Below, in pieces: positions 19,098-28,935 of a stretch of 64,000 nt of DNA. The stretch spans positions 372,001-436,000 of the forward strand of contig NC_010571.1 of assembly GCF_000019965.1 (NCBI RefSeq), given 5' to 3'. A program made the translations under genes and the position numbers. Source of the DNA: Opitutus terrae PB90-1. Its GTDB lineage: Bacteria > Verrucomicrobiota > Verrucomicrobiia > Opitutales > Opitutaceae. Every line of letters starts with the position of its first letter. Position 1 is the first letter of the stretch. The notes beneath the pieces are model-generated. The model worked only from the letters and a program-made list of their open reading frames with translations. It was not told the DNA's origin and made no database searches.

Positions 19098-22000
19098 ATG
19101 CCCCAACCGCCTTGCTGCCGTTCTCCACGTATGCAGCAACGTCCGCCTCTCGCCTGGTTCGCGTGGGGTTTCCTGCTCACGCTCGCGCCGCTCTTGCGCG
19201 CCGATGGGCTGACGGGCCCGTTTTTCTGGACCTCGACTGCGCCGCTGATCGCGCCGGTCGCCGATGCGACGCATCCGATCGTCTCGATGAAAGATCCGAC
19301 CGTGGTCTACCACGGCGGCAAATGGCACGTCTACGCCACCACGGCCGATACGAGCGGCAACTGGAGCATGACTTATCTGAGTTTCCGCACGTGGGCGGAA
19401 GCGTCGGCCGCGCGGCCGTATTATCTCGATCAAAACCCCAATCTGCGCGGCTACCATTGCGCGCCGCAGGTCTTCTATTTCCGACCGCAGCAGAAGTGGT
19501 ATCTCATCTACCAGTCGCAGCACCCGACCTACTCCACCGCCGACGATCTCTCGAAACCTGAGACCTGGACCGCGCCGCAGTCGTTCTTCAACGGCACGCC
19601 ATCGACCGTCGTGCAGGGCTGGATCGATTACTGGATCATCTGCGACGACACGCACGCCTACCTGTTCTTCTCGGACGACTACGGCCGGTTTTATCGTAGT
19701 CGCACGCGGGTCGAGAACTTCCCGCGCGGGTTCGAGGATCCGGTCGTCGTGATGCAGGACGCGAATCGGTTCAATCTCTTCGAGGGCGGCTGCGTTTACC
19801 GGCTGAAAGGGCTCAACCAATATCTCTGCCTCATCGAGTGCATCGGCGGGCCCACCGGCAAACGCTACTTCCGCGCGTTCACCGCCGACCGACTCGACGG
19901 CACGTGGACGCCGCTCGCGCAGGCGAATTCCTGGGACACGCCTTTCGCCGGTCCGATGAACGTCACCGCCGACGACGGCCGCACGCTCTGGAGCGTCGAT
20001 ATCAGCCACGGCGAACTGCTGCGCGACAGCAATGACGAGACGATGACGCTCGATCCGTCGCGTCTCTATTTTCTCTATCAAGGTCGCCGCGAGCTCACGC
20101 CGGACCCGAGCTACTCCCAACTGCCCTACCAGCTCGCGCTTCTGCAATCCGACCGAGCCACTCGCGCGGCCGACTCGCCACCCGGCGCGGTGCTCAGCGT
20201 AACCGCGCCGCAAAACACCACCGCCGCGATCGGCGGCAGCGCGACGTTCTCCGTAACGGCGACCGGCACCGGCTCGCTGGTCTATCAATGGCAACGCAAC
20301 GGCGCCGATCTCCCCGGCGCGACCGGCCCGTCACTCGCGCTCCCGAACGTGCAGTCTGCCAATGCGGGGCTCTACACCGTTGTCGTTTCGAACGGTGTCG
20401 AGTCCCTCGTCAGCGCGCCTGCGTCGCTGCACGTGACGCTCGCCGGCCGGGTCGTCGGCACCGCGGTGGAGTTTCGTTCGGATGTTCACCATCCCAACGG
20501 CAACATCTATGACCAGATGCTGCTCACAGGAGCGGCCGCAAGCGTCACCGCCGATCCCGGACAGATCGTCCGCACTTCGTACATCGACACCGATGACGAC
20601 ATCGTGCAGGTGGAATTCTCCGGCGCGGGCACGCTGTCACTGACGCTCGACAGCGCTTCGGCGCCGGCACGTCCGACAAAATACAACCAGGCGATCGACT
20701 ACGTGAAGGGCCACGCGGCTATCGTGGTCACGGGCGCCAACGAGACCACGCATCTGTCGGTGTTCAGCGTGGGCCGCGCCACGGCGGTCGACCAATCGCT
20801 GTTCCGCGACGACGTGAACTATGATGGATTCGCGGACCTCGCCTACGTCACGATCGCGAGTGCGAACGGTCGCTTCGGCGGGCTACGCGCAGGAAACGCA
20901 GGTTTCCGCGCGGCGAAGGGACTCACGGGAATCTACGCGCCGGGCGTGCAGTTCGACGGACCGGTTTACGTGCACGACATCACCGCGTTCGACTCAGCCG
21001 CCCCCGTGCTCCAACTCGGCGGCGCGAGCGACGTGCGGATCACCGGCGGCAATCTCGCGCAGGACAACGGCCGCGCGGTGGCGGTAAGCGGCGTGGACCG
21101 ACTGCAGTTCACCGCTGGAAGCAATTCGCACGGCGCGCTGCTGTCGCAGCAACCCAACCGCAGCCGGCTCGAGCGCCACGGACTCGATGTCACCGGGCTG
21201 ATCGCGACGGCCGCGTGGGATTTCGCCCCGCAACCGATGACGCCGCTGTCGATGGACGACATCACGATCTACGCCATGAGCCAGTCGGTTCACAACGAGA
21301 CCGACCCGCAGCTGCTCGAGCTGCGGCCGGACATCAGCTTCCGGACCTGGATGCGCTGGAAGCGCTACGGCATCGACCCACCGGAATACGCCTTCCCCTA
21401 CATCGCCGACGCACACGCCGCCGGCATTCGCGTGCTCGGCGGCACGACGGCGACCGTCGTGTTCCGCGAGGAGTTCACGGCGGAGGAATTCGAGCAGATT
21501 GTCACGCGCGACGCCGAGGGGAATCTCGTCCCGCACGACAACGTCGAAGCCGGTGCGCACCGCGCCAGCCTCGCGAATCCCGCCTATCGCGCCTACCTCG
21601 AGGCCCTCTGCCGGCACCAGATCGACGGCGGAGTCGACGGGCTGTTTTTCGACGAGGTCAACCACGGCTACGATGGCGCGACCTACGACAACAACGAAGG
21701 CTTCGACGACTACCATCTCGCCGACTTCAACGCTTACCTGCTCGCGAAATATCCGCGCGGCACCGACTTCGCGGCGCGGTTCCAGATGACGGCGGACAAT
21801 CTCCTGCGCCACGATCTGCCACCCGGCGATCTGCGGCGAAATTTCAACTACCGCCGCTATCTCGCGCAGCACGGGTGGTCGCGCACACCGCTGACCTCTG
21901 CGAACCCGCTGGCCGCCGAGTGGGGTCATCCCTACGACGACCAGCCCGAGCCCGGCGCACGCACCTTCGTCAGTACCGCCGAGCCCTATCGATATTTCGG

Positions 22001-22796
22001 CGAGATGGTCCGCAACCTGAAAACCTACGCGTGGGAGAAATATCAGCGGCCGCTGCTGGTCACGGCGAATGGGATACTGCCGAAAGTGGATTTCCAGAGC
22101 GTCGGGCTCTGGAACAGCAACCGGTTTGGCGACAACGGCACCGAGGCCGAGTGGGTCCCCGTGATCGACGGCCACCTGAATGGTCGCGCCTCGCTGCAGA
22201 GTGTGTTCCGGCGGTTCCGCGCGCGCTCCGAGCTGCTCGCGCCCGGTGCGCCCGTGGTGGTGTTCCTCGACTGGCCCACGGCGACACTCAACCGCTACAC
22301 CGCGCTGCCGCAGTCCGAGCGCGAGGATTTTTGGCGAATCTACGCTGCCGAAGCCTACGCGAACGGAATCTTTTTCGCCTTTCACCTTAAAACCACGACG
22401 GGTGAACCGACGGCGTCGGCGCAAGGCATGATGCCGTTTTTCAAAACCTACGCGGCGTTCTACCGCGCGCACGCCGACCTGTATCACCACCTCACGGCGT
22501 GGCCGTCGGAGTCGCAGATCGTGGTGGCGCAGGCGCAGATCATGACCGCTACCTGGCAGCAGTCGGAACCGCGCCGGCTGCTCGTGCATTTGGTGAACCA
22601 CGATTACGACCGCGGGCTCAAACCGCGCAGCAACGTCACGATCACGCTGCCGCTGGCAAGCCCACCGCGCGCGGTCCGTGAAGCCTCGCCGGATCTGTCG
22701 CAGGACCGCGCGCTCAGCTACAGCCACGCCGACGGCAAGCTCACCGTCACGCTGCCGCAATTGACCGCCTACTCCGTGGTGATCGTCGACTACTGA
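19098..22796 (+). CDS. Multidomain secreted GH62 arabinofuranosidase with Ig-like, unknown and TIM-barrel domains
   Basis: A 1232-residue secreted enzyme. After a signal peptide (WFAWGFLLTLAPLLRA) comes a GH62 five-bladed propeller (about 38-355): MKDPTVVYHGGKWHVYATT with the base Asp, IDYWIICDD..., FSDDYGRFYRS, and EGGCVYRLKG with the acid Glu. GH62 enzymes remove arabinose from xylan. An Ig-like domain follows (about 360-447, YQWQRNGADLPGAT), then an unknown domain (about 452-700) starting near HHPNGNIYDQ and shared with the protein at 43514-44380, and finally a roughly 480-residue region resembling a TIM-barrel hydrolase (GGVDGLFFDEVNHGY; RPLLVTANG; PVVVFLDWP) with a C-terminal beta domain. 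The start at 19098 has GAGGAG ten bases upstream. Domain labels for the barrel are inference. Confidence 0.88.
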   Translation: MPQPPCCRSPRMQQRPPLAWFAWGFLLTLAPLLRADGLTGPFFWTSTAPLIAPVADATHPIVSMKDPTVVYHGGKWHVYATTADTSGNWSMTYLSFRTWAEASAARPYYLDQNPNLRGYHCAPQVFYFRPQQKWYLIYQSQHPTYSTADDLSKPETWTAPQSFFNGTPSTVVQGWIDYWIICDDTHAYLFFSDDYGRFYRSRTRVENFPRGFEDPVVVMQDANRFNLFEGGCVYRLKGLNQYLCLIECIGGPTGKRYFRAFTADRLDGTWTPLAQANSWDTPFAGPMNVTADDGRTLWSVDISHGELLRDSNDETMTLDPSRLYFLYQGRRELTPDPSYSQLPYQLALLQSDRATRAADSPPGAVLSVTAPQNTTAAIGGSATFSVTATGTGSLVYQWQRNGADLPGATGPSLALPNVQSANAGLYTVVVSNGVESLVSAPASLHVTLAGRVVGTAVEFRSDVHHPNGNIYDQMLLTGAAASVTADPGQIVRTSYIDTDDDIVQVEFSGAGTLSLTLDSASAPARPTKYNQAIDYVKGHAAIVVTGANETTHLSVFSVGRATAVDQSLFRDDVNYDGFADLAYVTIASANGRFGGLRAGNAGFRAAKGLTGIYAPGVQFDGPVYVHDITAFDSAAPVLQLGGASDVRITGGNLAQDNGRAVAVSGVDRLQFTAGSNSHGALLSQQPNRSRLERHGLDVTGLIATAAWDFAPQPMTPLSMDDITIYAMSQSVHNETDPQLLELRPDISFRTWMRWKRYGIDPPEYAFPYIADAHAAGIRVLGGTTATVVFREEFTAEEFEQIVTRDAEGNLVPHDNVEAGAHRASLANPAYRAYLEALCRHQIDGGVDGLFFDEVNHGYDGATYDNNEGFDDYHLADFNAYLLAKYPRGTDFAARFQMTADNLLRHDLPPGDLRRNFNYRRYLAQHGWSRTPLTSANPLAAEWGHPYDDQPEPGARTFVSTAEPYRYFGEMVRNLKTYAWEKYQRPLLVTANGILPKVDFQSVGLWNSNRFGDNGTEAEWVPVIDGHLNGRASLQSVFRRFRARSELLAPGAPVVVFLDWPTATLNRYTALPQSEREDFWRIYAAEAYANGIFFAFHLKTTTGEPTASAQGMMPFFKTYAAFYRAHADLYHHLTAWPSESQIVVAQAQIMTATWQQSEPRRLLVHLVNHDYDRGLKPRSNVTITLPLASPPRAVREASPDLSQDRALSYSHADGKLTVTLPQLTAYSVVIVDY
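20450..21190 (+). other. Unknown 'HHPNGN' domain within the GH62 protein
   Basis: Residues about 452-700 of the GH62 protein. Signature pieces are HHPNGNIYDQ, DDIVQVEFSGAG, KYNQ...YVKGHA, and NETTHLSVFSVG. The same order and spacing recur along the whole mature protein encoded at 43514-44380. The repeated Gly/Asn turns and alternating hydrophobic residues suggest a beta-helix or beta-sandwich. It could be a carbohydrate-binding or surface-adhesion module. Confidence 0.75.
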
Positions 22797-23005
22797 CCGT
22801 TTTCCCGCGAGTCATGTCGCAGGCCAGATCCGTTGGCCCCGCGCGGCTCGACGGCCCGCCGTTGTGCTTGCGCCCCATGCGTCCACCTGTGCTTGGCGCG
22901 GGGGACAAGTCGTTGACGGAAGCGGTTGGCGGGCCTGCGATAGTGGCAATTGGTTCCGGCGGAGTTCCACTTCGCTGGGGATCGTCTTGGATCTTTCTCC
23001 GCTTC

Positions 23006-23875
23006 ATGAATGCGAAAAACGTCAGGCTTCGTCCTCTCCGCGCAGCCGCATACGCTCTGCTCGCCGTGGCCGTCATTGGCGGCGGCTGGGTCCTCTGGCG
23101 ATCGGTGCCGTTCGATCTGCCAAGCTATGCAACCTGGGCCGGTCTCGTGGTCGCTCTGGTGGCCATCGTGTCGTTGCTAAAGCCGCAGCGCTGGCTGGGG
23201 ATCGCCACGCGCGGTCGCGCTGCGATCTTGCTGCTCGTCGGCGTCGCCCTCACCACCACGGCCGCGCTGTGGCCATCCTCGCTGCACCGCTCCGCCCGGG
23301 AAAAGCACCGCATCGACGATTTCCTGCCCGAGTATAACTTCGCCGAGTATCACGAGGCGCGCACCCGCGCTCCGATCGACCGTGTGATCGAGGCCACGCG
23401 AAACGTTTCCGTGGCCGACATGCCGACGGCCCGGCTGCTGATGACCATCCGGCGGATGGCCGGTGGCCATCTCTCCGTTCCTCCCGCCGATTCCAAACCG
23501 TGGATCAACGACGTGAGGGACCAGAAGACAGGTTTCATGGTTCTCGAGGAGAGCGAACGTGATTCGGTCTTCGCGCTCCCTCTGGGCACCAAGGCTTCCG
23601 GATTGCCGCACCCGGTGCGTTGTTCGCCGGCGGAGTTCGCCGGATTCACGGGTCCCGGCAAGGTTCGGGTCGTCTTCGATGTGCGGGTTGCGCAGGAGGA
23701 CGACGGGCTCGTCCGCGTCACGACCGAGACGCGGATCCTCGCCGACGATCCGGAGACACGACGGGCCTTCGCCTGCTACTGGCGGTTCATCTACCCCGGC
23801 AGCGCGATCATCCGCCGCGTCTGGCTCGACGCCATGATCGCCCGCGCCGAGCGCGCAACGCCGTCGGAAACGTGA
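23006..23875 (+). CDS. Membrane protein with SRPBCC-like soluble domain
   Basis: A 289-residue product with three N-terminal helices (AAAYALLAVAVIGGGWVLW; YATWAGLVVALVAIVSLL; AAILLLVGVALTTTAALW) and a soluble domain from about residue 100. The soluble part begins FAEYHEARTRAPIDRVIEATR and ends in a region like CYWRFIYPGSAIIRRVWLDAM, a pattern I know from SRPBCC/START-like proteins of unknown ligand. The ATG at 23006 was chosen over a frame from 22814 because the first 64 residues of the longer frame look non-coding. Function unknown. Confidence 0.75.
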   Translation: MNAKNVRLRPLRAAAYALLAVAVIGGGWVLWRSVPFDLPSYATWAGLVVALVAIVSLLKPQRWLGIATRGRAAILLLVGVALTTTAALWPSSLHRSAREKHRIDDFLPEYNFAEYHEARTRAPIDRVIEATRNVSVADMPTARLLMTIRRMAGGHLSVPPADSKPWINDVRDQKTGFMVLEESERDSVFALPLGTKASGLPHPVRCSPAEFAGFTGPGKVRVVFDVRVAQEDDGLVRVTTETRILADDPETRRAFACYWRFIYPGSAIIRRVWLDAMIARAERATPSET

Positions 23876-24346
23876 TCTCAACCCGATCTGCGCCCGCCCC
23901 CGCCGGCATTTTCCGCCGGCCGCCGGGTTGAGCCAGCTGCGGCTGGCCGCGCGATCCAGTGTGCGTGTGCTGCTCGGCGACCTCGCCCGGCTGGCCGTCT
24001 CAGCAGACGGCGAAGAATTGAAACGCGAACTGGTTCCTGGAATGGACGGGCTGCGTCCACCGGATCGGAGTCGACGCTGGCAGCTCGCCCCGATTCTCGA
24101 GTTCGATCCCCATTTCCACCGCGTCCACGAAATCGACGCTTGGATCGATGGCCCCCTCCTGCCCGCCTGAGTCAGAGCGCGGGCGACGCGCGATAGGCTT
24201 TGCTCCCACGAGCATCACTACGATGGAACGGAGGCGGCGGGCGCCGATTCGGCTGGGCTCAACACCGCGTCGCGGCCGGCACAGAACGTTACGATCAACC
24301 ACATCCTCCCTCGTAAACGCCCGAGCGGCGTTCACGGTTTCGCCCC
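23876..24346. other. 471-bp stretch with no convincing gene
   Basis: A plus-strand frame of 80 codons (23928-24170) and a minus frame of 111 codons (24000-24335) overlap each other, and neither has a ribosome site or a recognisable family. The 80-residue frame (EELKRELVPGMDGLRPP..., LEFDPHFHRVHEIDAW) might be a small gene or a remnant, but I cannot support it. No promoter or hairpin stands out. Confidence 0.4.
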
Positions 24347-26338
24347 ATGAGACGCATCCCCCTCAGCCTGCTGCTGGCGCTCCTGACCATCCCGGCCTTC
24401 GCCGTCGAGCCCCGAACCCTCACGGTCGCGCTCGATGCGCCCTCCAAGCCGATCAGCCGGGAGCTGTTCGGGATCTTTTTCGAAGACCTCAACTACGCAG
24501 CCGATGGCGGGCTCTACGCCGAGCTGCTCCAGAATCGCTCGTTCGAATACAGCGCCACCGAGCAGGCGAACTGGGGCCCCTTTTCCTTCTGGGACCTGGT
24601 CAAGACCGGCGACGGTGACGGCCAGCTCGGGCTCGGCGATGCGCGGCCGGTCCACGTCAACAATCCGCACTACCTGCTCCTCACGGTGCTCGAGCCTGGC
24701 AGCGGCGTGGGGATCAGTAACCAGGGTTTCGACCGAATTCCGCTCGTGGCCGGCCAGGCTTACGAGGCCTCGTTCTGGGCCTACCAAGCCTTCATGGGAC
24801 GCAAATGGCGCGGCACCGATGAGGAGCAGCGCAAGCCCATGCCCGTTACCCTCCGGCTCGAGACCAGCGATGGCCGCGTGCTCGCCGAAGCCCGGGTGGA
24901 AGTGTCCGGCCGCACGTGGACCCGGCACGCCGTCACGTTGACTCCGACTCAATCCGTGCCGGACGCCCGGTTCGTCCTGCTCGCGCATGAGCAGGGCGCA
25001 CTCGCGCTCGACGTGGTCTCGCTGTTTCCGCGCGACACCTTCAAGGGTCGCCCGAACGGTCTGCGTCGCGATCTGGCGCAGACGATCGCCGACCTGAAGC
25101 CGCGCTTCGTGCGCTTTCCCGGCGGCTGCCTCGTGCACGGGCCCGGCATTCGGCACTACTACGATTGGAAGGACAGTATCGGCCCGATCGAGCAACGTCG
25201 CGCCCAGCGCAACTCCTGGGGTTATCACCAGACCCTTGGACTCGGATATTTGGAATACTTCCAGTTTTGCGAGGATCTCGGTGCGATCCCCGTACCCGTG
25301 GTGACAGCCGGCGTGTGCTGCCAGCACGCGGGCGACTCGCCCAATCGCGGCCAGGAGGGCCTCCCTCTGGAAGAAATGCCCGGCTACATCCAGGACGTGC
25401 TCGACCTCGTCGAGTGGGCCAACGGCCCCGCGACGTCGCCATGGGGCGCGAAGCGCGCCGCCGGCGGACATCCTGCCCCCTTCGGGTTGAAATACCTGGG
25501 CGTGGGCAACGAGGACGCGATCACGCCGATCTTCAAGGAGCGCTTCCAAATGATTTACGACGTGCTGAAGGAAAGGCATCCGGAGATCGTCGTGATCGGC
25601 ACCTCCGGACCGTTTCCCGACGGCGAAGACTTCGATCTCGGCTGGGCCTTCGCGCGCGACCTGAAGCTCCCCATGGTGGACGAGCACTACTATCGACCAC
25701 CGCAATGGTTTTGGGACAACCTCGCGCGCTACGACAGCTACGACCGCCGCGGCCCCAAAGTTTACGTCGGCGAATACGCTGCGCACGACGAGGGTCGCCG
25801 CAACACGCTGCGCTCCGCCCTCGCCGAAGCCGCTTACCTCACGAGTCTCGAGCGGAACGGCGACGTCGTGATGCTGGCTTCGTATGCGCCGCTGCTTTCG
25901 CGCCGCGGCCACACGCAATGGACACCCGACATGATCTACTTCGATGCGACGAATGTTTTCCCGAGCCTCAACCACACCGTGCAGAGCCTCTTCGGTCGCT
26001 TCGCTGGTGACGCCGCGGTGCCGACGACCCTCGCCCGTTCCAACGGAGCGAAGCTCGCCGTCTCCGCGGTGCGCGACGGTCGAACGGGTGATCTCATCGT
26101 CAAGATCGTCAACGGCGACGATACCCCGCAGCCCTTGGCGGTTCGGCTGGACGGCGCGCGAAAGTTGCCCGCGACCGCGGAGCGGACGGTCTTCGGCGGC
26201 GCGCCCGCCGACACAGCCAACACCGATGACGCTCCGCCCGCCGTCGTGCCGCACACGGACACCCTGCCGCTGTCGCCAGGATTCAGCTACGACGCGCCGG
26301 CCAACTCGCTGACGATCCTGCGAATCGCCACCAGATAG
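24347..26338 (+). CDS. Secreted GH51 alpha-L-arabinofuranosidase
   Basis: A 663-residue enzyme that should hydrolyse terminal alpha-L-arabinofuranosyl residues from arabinoxylan or arabinan oligosaccharides. Signal peptide: LSLLLALLTIPAFAVEP. The mature protein opens with ISRELFGIFFEDLNYAADGG, a GH51 hallmark, followed by an inserted CBM-like beta domain (about 90-220), the (beta/alpha)8 barrel with FVRFPGGCLVHG, the acid/base Glu near 389 in VGNEDAI, and the nucleophile Glu near 476 in VGEYAAHDEG, then a C-terminal beta-sandwich. Length suits the larger bacterial GH51 subgroup. With GH62 and GH43 proteins nearby it suggests degradation of arabinose side chains. Confidence 0.95.
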   Translation: MRRIPLSLLLALLTIPAFAVEPRTLTVALDAPSKPISRELFGIFFEDLNYAADGGLYAELLQNRSFEYSATEQANWGPFSFWDLVKTGDGDGQLGLGDARPVHVNNPHYLLLTVLEPGSGVGISNQGFDRIPLVAGQAYEASFWAYQAFMGRKWRGTDEEQRKPMPVTLRLETSDGRVLAEARVEVSGRTWTRHAVTLTPTQSVPDARFVLLAHEQGALALDVVSLFPRDTFKGRPNGLRRDLAQTIADLKPRFVRFPGGCLVHGPGIRHYYDWKDSIGPIEQRRAQRNSWGYHQTLGLGYLEYFQFCEDLGAIPVPVVTAGVCCQHAGDSPNRGQEGLPLEEMPGYIQDVLDLVEWANGPATSPWGAKRAAGGHPAPFGLKYLGVGNEDAITPIFKERFQMIYDVLKERHPEIVVIGTSGPFPDGEDFDLGWAFARDLKLPMVDEHYYRPPQWFWDNLARYDSYDRRGPKVYVGEYAAHDEGRRNTLRSALAEAAYLTSLERNGDVVMLASYAPLLSRRGHTQWTPDMIYFDATNVFPSLNHTVQSLFGRFAGDAAVPTTLARSNGAKLAVSAVRDGRTGDLIVKIVNGDDTPQPLAVRLDGARKLPATAERTVFGGAPADTANTDDAPPAVVPHTDTLPLSPGFSYDAPANSLTILRIATR

Positions 26339-26443
26339 TTTCATCTCGGACGGCCCGGCGGGCCACTGTTCCTCCACCACGGCGAAGCGTCTCGCGTCTG
26401 TGCGAGATCGAGGGCGGAGCGGCGACAGCTTCGGCACGCACGC

Positions 26444-27475
26444 TCAGCGGGAACGCGGCCGCTGCTCTTCGAAAAACGTCCGCGCCAGTTCGGCGACTTC
26501 ACGCAGCTCGGCACGACGCTGCTCCGCGGCGATCGGCCGCAGATAGTGTCCGCGCTCGCCCGGAACAACCACCAGCCGCGCGTGCGGCAGGTGCGCGGCA
26601 AAGTGTCTCGCGTTGCCGTCCGCCGGCGCGATCAGGTCCGCGTCGCCCACCACGATCAGCACCGGGACGTTCACGTCCCGCAGCCCCTCCGGTGTGAACC
26701 CCGCCCCCATCGGTGGCGCCAGCGCAAACACGGATTGGATTCGGGGATCGCGATATGAGTTGTTCGCGCGCGCGACCGACGCCTGCGCGACGTGATCGGT
26801 TTGGGAGAACGCGATCAGGCCTTCGATCGCCGGCGCGATCATCGGCGGCGGGGGTGGTGAATGGCGCCGCAGTGTCTCAAGGTCGAGCCGCGCCCCCGCG
26901 GTCCAGAGTGCCGTGGTCGCTCCGAGCGAAAATCCCGCCGCGCCAATCCGCGCTGGGTCGATCCGCGGCGAAAATTCCGGATCCGCGAGCAGCCGCGTCA
27001 GCGCGACCGACACATCCTTCGCTCGTTCCCAACCGAAGAAATCGGTTAGCGTAGGGGCCTTGCGGCCAAGTTCTTCCTCGTCGGTGCCGTTGTGATCCAG
27101 CGCCACCACGAGGAAGCCGTGTTGCGCGAGAAAGTGCCCGAGCCAGAAAACCTGCGCCGCGTTGCTCCCCGAGCCGTGCGACAACATGATCAGCGGATAT
27201 CGCTCGGGCGATGCCGCAATCCGACCCTCGCGCTGCACGGTGACGCTCTCGCCCTCGTTGCCGATCTGCTCGGCTGCTCCCCCACCCGCGCTCGGGTACC
27301 ACAGGGTCACTCGCACCGGCCGTGCACCGGTGCCCGCCCAGTTGCTCCGGTCCGGATCCGTAAACTCCCGGTGCGCGACGCCGACGAGGTCAGCAACCGC
27401 CCGTGGACCAGGCTCAGCCCAAGCGACAGCACCCAGAATGCAGAATCCGAAAACCGAAAGAATGCGACGAGTCAT
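26444..27475 (-). CDS. Secreted alpha/beta hydrolase, PAF-acetylhydrolase/dienelactone-hydrolase-like
   Basis: A 343-residue alpha/beta hydrolase. Signal peptide: ILSVFGFCILGAVAWA. The mature part has the oxyanion and turn region PLIMLSHGSGSNAAQ, the nucleophile elbow GFSLGA, an acidic residue in VVGDADLIAP, and the catalytic His in VPGERGHYLRP, the order expected for the fold. It resembles COG4188 (predicted dienelactone hydrolase / PAF-acetylhydrolase-like), whose true substrates are mostly unknown. The ATG at 27475 was chosen for the signal peptide. It is convergent with the GH51 gene, 105 bp away. Confidence 0.85.
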   Translation of the reverse strand: MTRRILSVFGFCILGAVAWAEPGPRAVADLVGVAHREFTDPDRSNWAGTGARPVRVTLWYPSAGGGAAEQIGNEGESVTVQREGRIAASPERYPLIMLSHGSGSNAAQVFWLGHFLAQHGFLVVALDHNGTDEEELGRKAPTLTDFFGWERAKDVSVALTRLLADPEFSPRIDPARIGAAGFSLGATTALWTAGARLDLETLRRHSPPPPPMIAPAIEGLIAFSQTDHVAQASVARANNSYRDPRIQSVFALAPPMGAGFTPEGLRDVNVPVLIVVGDADLIAPADGNARHFAAHLPHARLVVVPGERGHYLRPIAAEQRRAELREVAELARTFFEEQRPRSR

Positions 27476-27611
27476 AGCGGCAAAGAGGCTGGTTATGCGA
27501 ACCACCGAAGCCGGATGGCCCGGTCGCGAACAAACACCGCAACCCAGCAAGAGTTACATGTCCGCGAGTCATGCACATCAGCGCTGCGCCGGGTGCATGC
27601 GTGCCATGCTG

Positions 27612-27845
27612 TCAGAAAAGCGCTGCCTGCCCCTCCACCTCCGCCGGCTGCGGCGTCCGCGTGGGTGCGGCCGCGGCTGCGCCTTCGGACAACACCGCGC
27701 GGTAATCCCACGGGCCGAACGAGACCTCCTTGCCCGCCTTGTCCGTCGCCGTCCAGGTCGGTCCACGCCACGTGTCCGCGAAGCTGCGAATGACGCAGAC
27801 GCGACCGTCCTTCAGGAGCACCGTTCCGCCGATTTCTGGGCTCAT
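27612..27845 (-). CDS. Small hypothetical protein
   Basis: A 77-residue frame from the ATG at 27845 (MSPEIGGTVLLKDGRVCVIR). The first part looks like a small beta-barrel (TWRGPTWTATDKAGKEVSFGPWDYRAV) and the last 25 residues are Ala/Pro-rich. No export signal. I do not recognise the family. It is divergent from the inositol-monophosphatase-like gene 102 bp to the right. Confidence 0.55.
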   Translation of the reverse strand: MSPEIGGTVLLKDGRVCVIRSFADTWRGPTWTATDKAGKEVSFGPWDYRAVLSEGAAAAAPTRTPQPAEVEGQAALF

Positions 27846-27947
27846 GGGCCGCAAACAAAGCATGGCGCGTCGCGAGGGCGAGCGCAATGCGCGGCCCACA
27901 TCCGAGTATTTGATGGCTCGTCCGCAAGGAACCGTAAATCTGATGAC

Positions 27948-28751
27948 ATGGAGCCAACGCGCCTACTGGAAGAAGTCGCCGCGATCGCCCGCGGCGCGGG
28001 GGAGATTGTCATGCGGCATTTCGCCGCACCGATTCCGATCAAGACCAAAACCAGCCGGATCGACATCGTCACCGCGGCCGACCGTGAAGCCGAGGCCTTC
28101 ATCGTGCGCGAACTGGTGCGCCGGTTTCCCGGCGATCACATCGTCGGCGAGGAGGGCGGTGGCCAAGGCGCGCCCGCGGCCGCGGCGCCGCGGCACTGGT
28201 TCGTCGATCCGATCGATGGCACCGTGAATTTCGCGAGCAAGTTTCCCCATTTCTGTACCAGCATCGCGCTCGCCACGCCAGACCGGCAGCCGCTGCTCGG
28301 CGTCGTTTACGACCCGACGCGCAACGAACTCTTCACCGCGACGCGCGGCGGCGGCGCGTTCCTCAACGGCCGGCCTCTCCGCGTCACGGCGACAGCCGAA
28401 CTGATCGACGCGGTGATCACGAGCGGGTTCCCCTACGACAAGCACACGAATCCCGACAACAACCTGAAGCAGTGGGCCGCGTTTATGCTAAAAATCCGCG
28501 GCGAGCGCCGGCTCGGCTCCGCGGCGCTGGATCTCTGCTACGTCGCGGCCGGCCGGCTCGACGGCTATTGGGAAAAAGATCTGAAGCCCTACGACGTGAT
28601 GGCGGGCCTGCTGCTCGTCCGCGAAGCGGGCGGAACGGTGACCGATTACGAAGGCAATCCGAATCCGCAGCATCAGGATCGCGGCCGCTACGTCGCCAGC
28701 AACGGCCGGCTGCACGCCGCGATGCTGGAGGTGCTGCAGAACGCAGGTTGA
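27948..28751 (+). CDS. Inositol-1-monophosphatase family protein
   Basis: A 267-residue Mg-dependent phosphatase of the Li-sensitive fold. Metal-binding motifs: the first Glu in VGEEGG near residue 69, DPIDGTVNFA with the metal-binding Asp pair near 88-91, and WEKDLKPYDVMAGLLLVREAGG with the third metal Asp near 215. Start at 27948 is the ATG that begins the conserved region; the longer upstream frame overlaps other genes. Substrate may be myo-inositol phosphate or another sugar phosphate; SuhB, CysQ and HisN relatives share these motifs. Confidence 0.92.
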   Translation: MEPTRLLEEVAAIARGAGEIVMRHFAAPIPIKTKTSRIDIVTAADREAEAFIVRELVRRFPGDHIVGEEGGGQGAPAAAAPRHWFVDPIDGTVNFASKFPHFCTSIALATPDRQPLLGVVYDPTRNELFTATRGGGAFLNGRPLRVTATAELIDAVITSGFPYDKHTNPDNNLKQWAAFMLKIRGERRLGSAALDLCYVAAGRLDGYWEKDLKPYDVMAGLLLVREAGGTVTDYEGNPNPQHQDRGRYVASNGRLHAAMLEVLQNAG

Positions 28752-28805
28752 GGCGACGCAGGGACGTGACCACCCCGACCGCTGGGTTTGCGGCTCCCTC
28801 CGCGT

Positions 28806-28863
28806 TGTAGGCCACCTCGCTGAGGTGGCGGCCATTGCGCCACGTCACCGACCGGGCCTACGG
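28806..28863. repeat. Intergenic palindrome pair (GTAGGCC...GGCCTAC)
   Basis: Begins GTAGG, contains the hairpin CCACCTCGCTGAGGTGG (28812-28828) and ends ACCGGGCCTACGG. The border and core match the repeats inside the ABC ATPase gene. Confidence 0.7.
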
Positions 28864-28935
28864 CGCTCCGCCCGGGTAAAACCGTCGCGTCGGGCCGCAT
28901 TTATCGTTTTCGCGAATCGCGCCGATATAAGGGGC

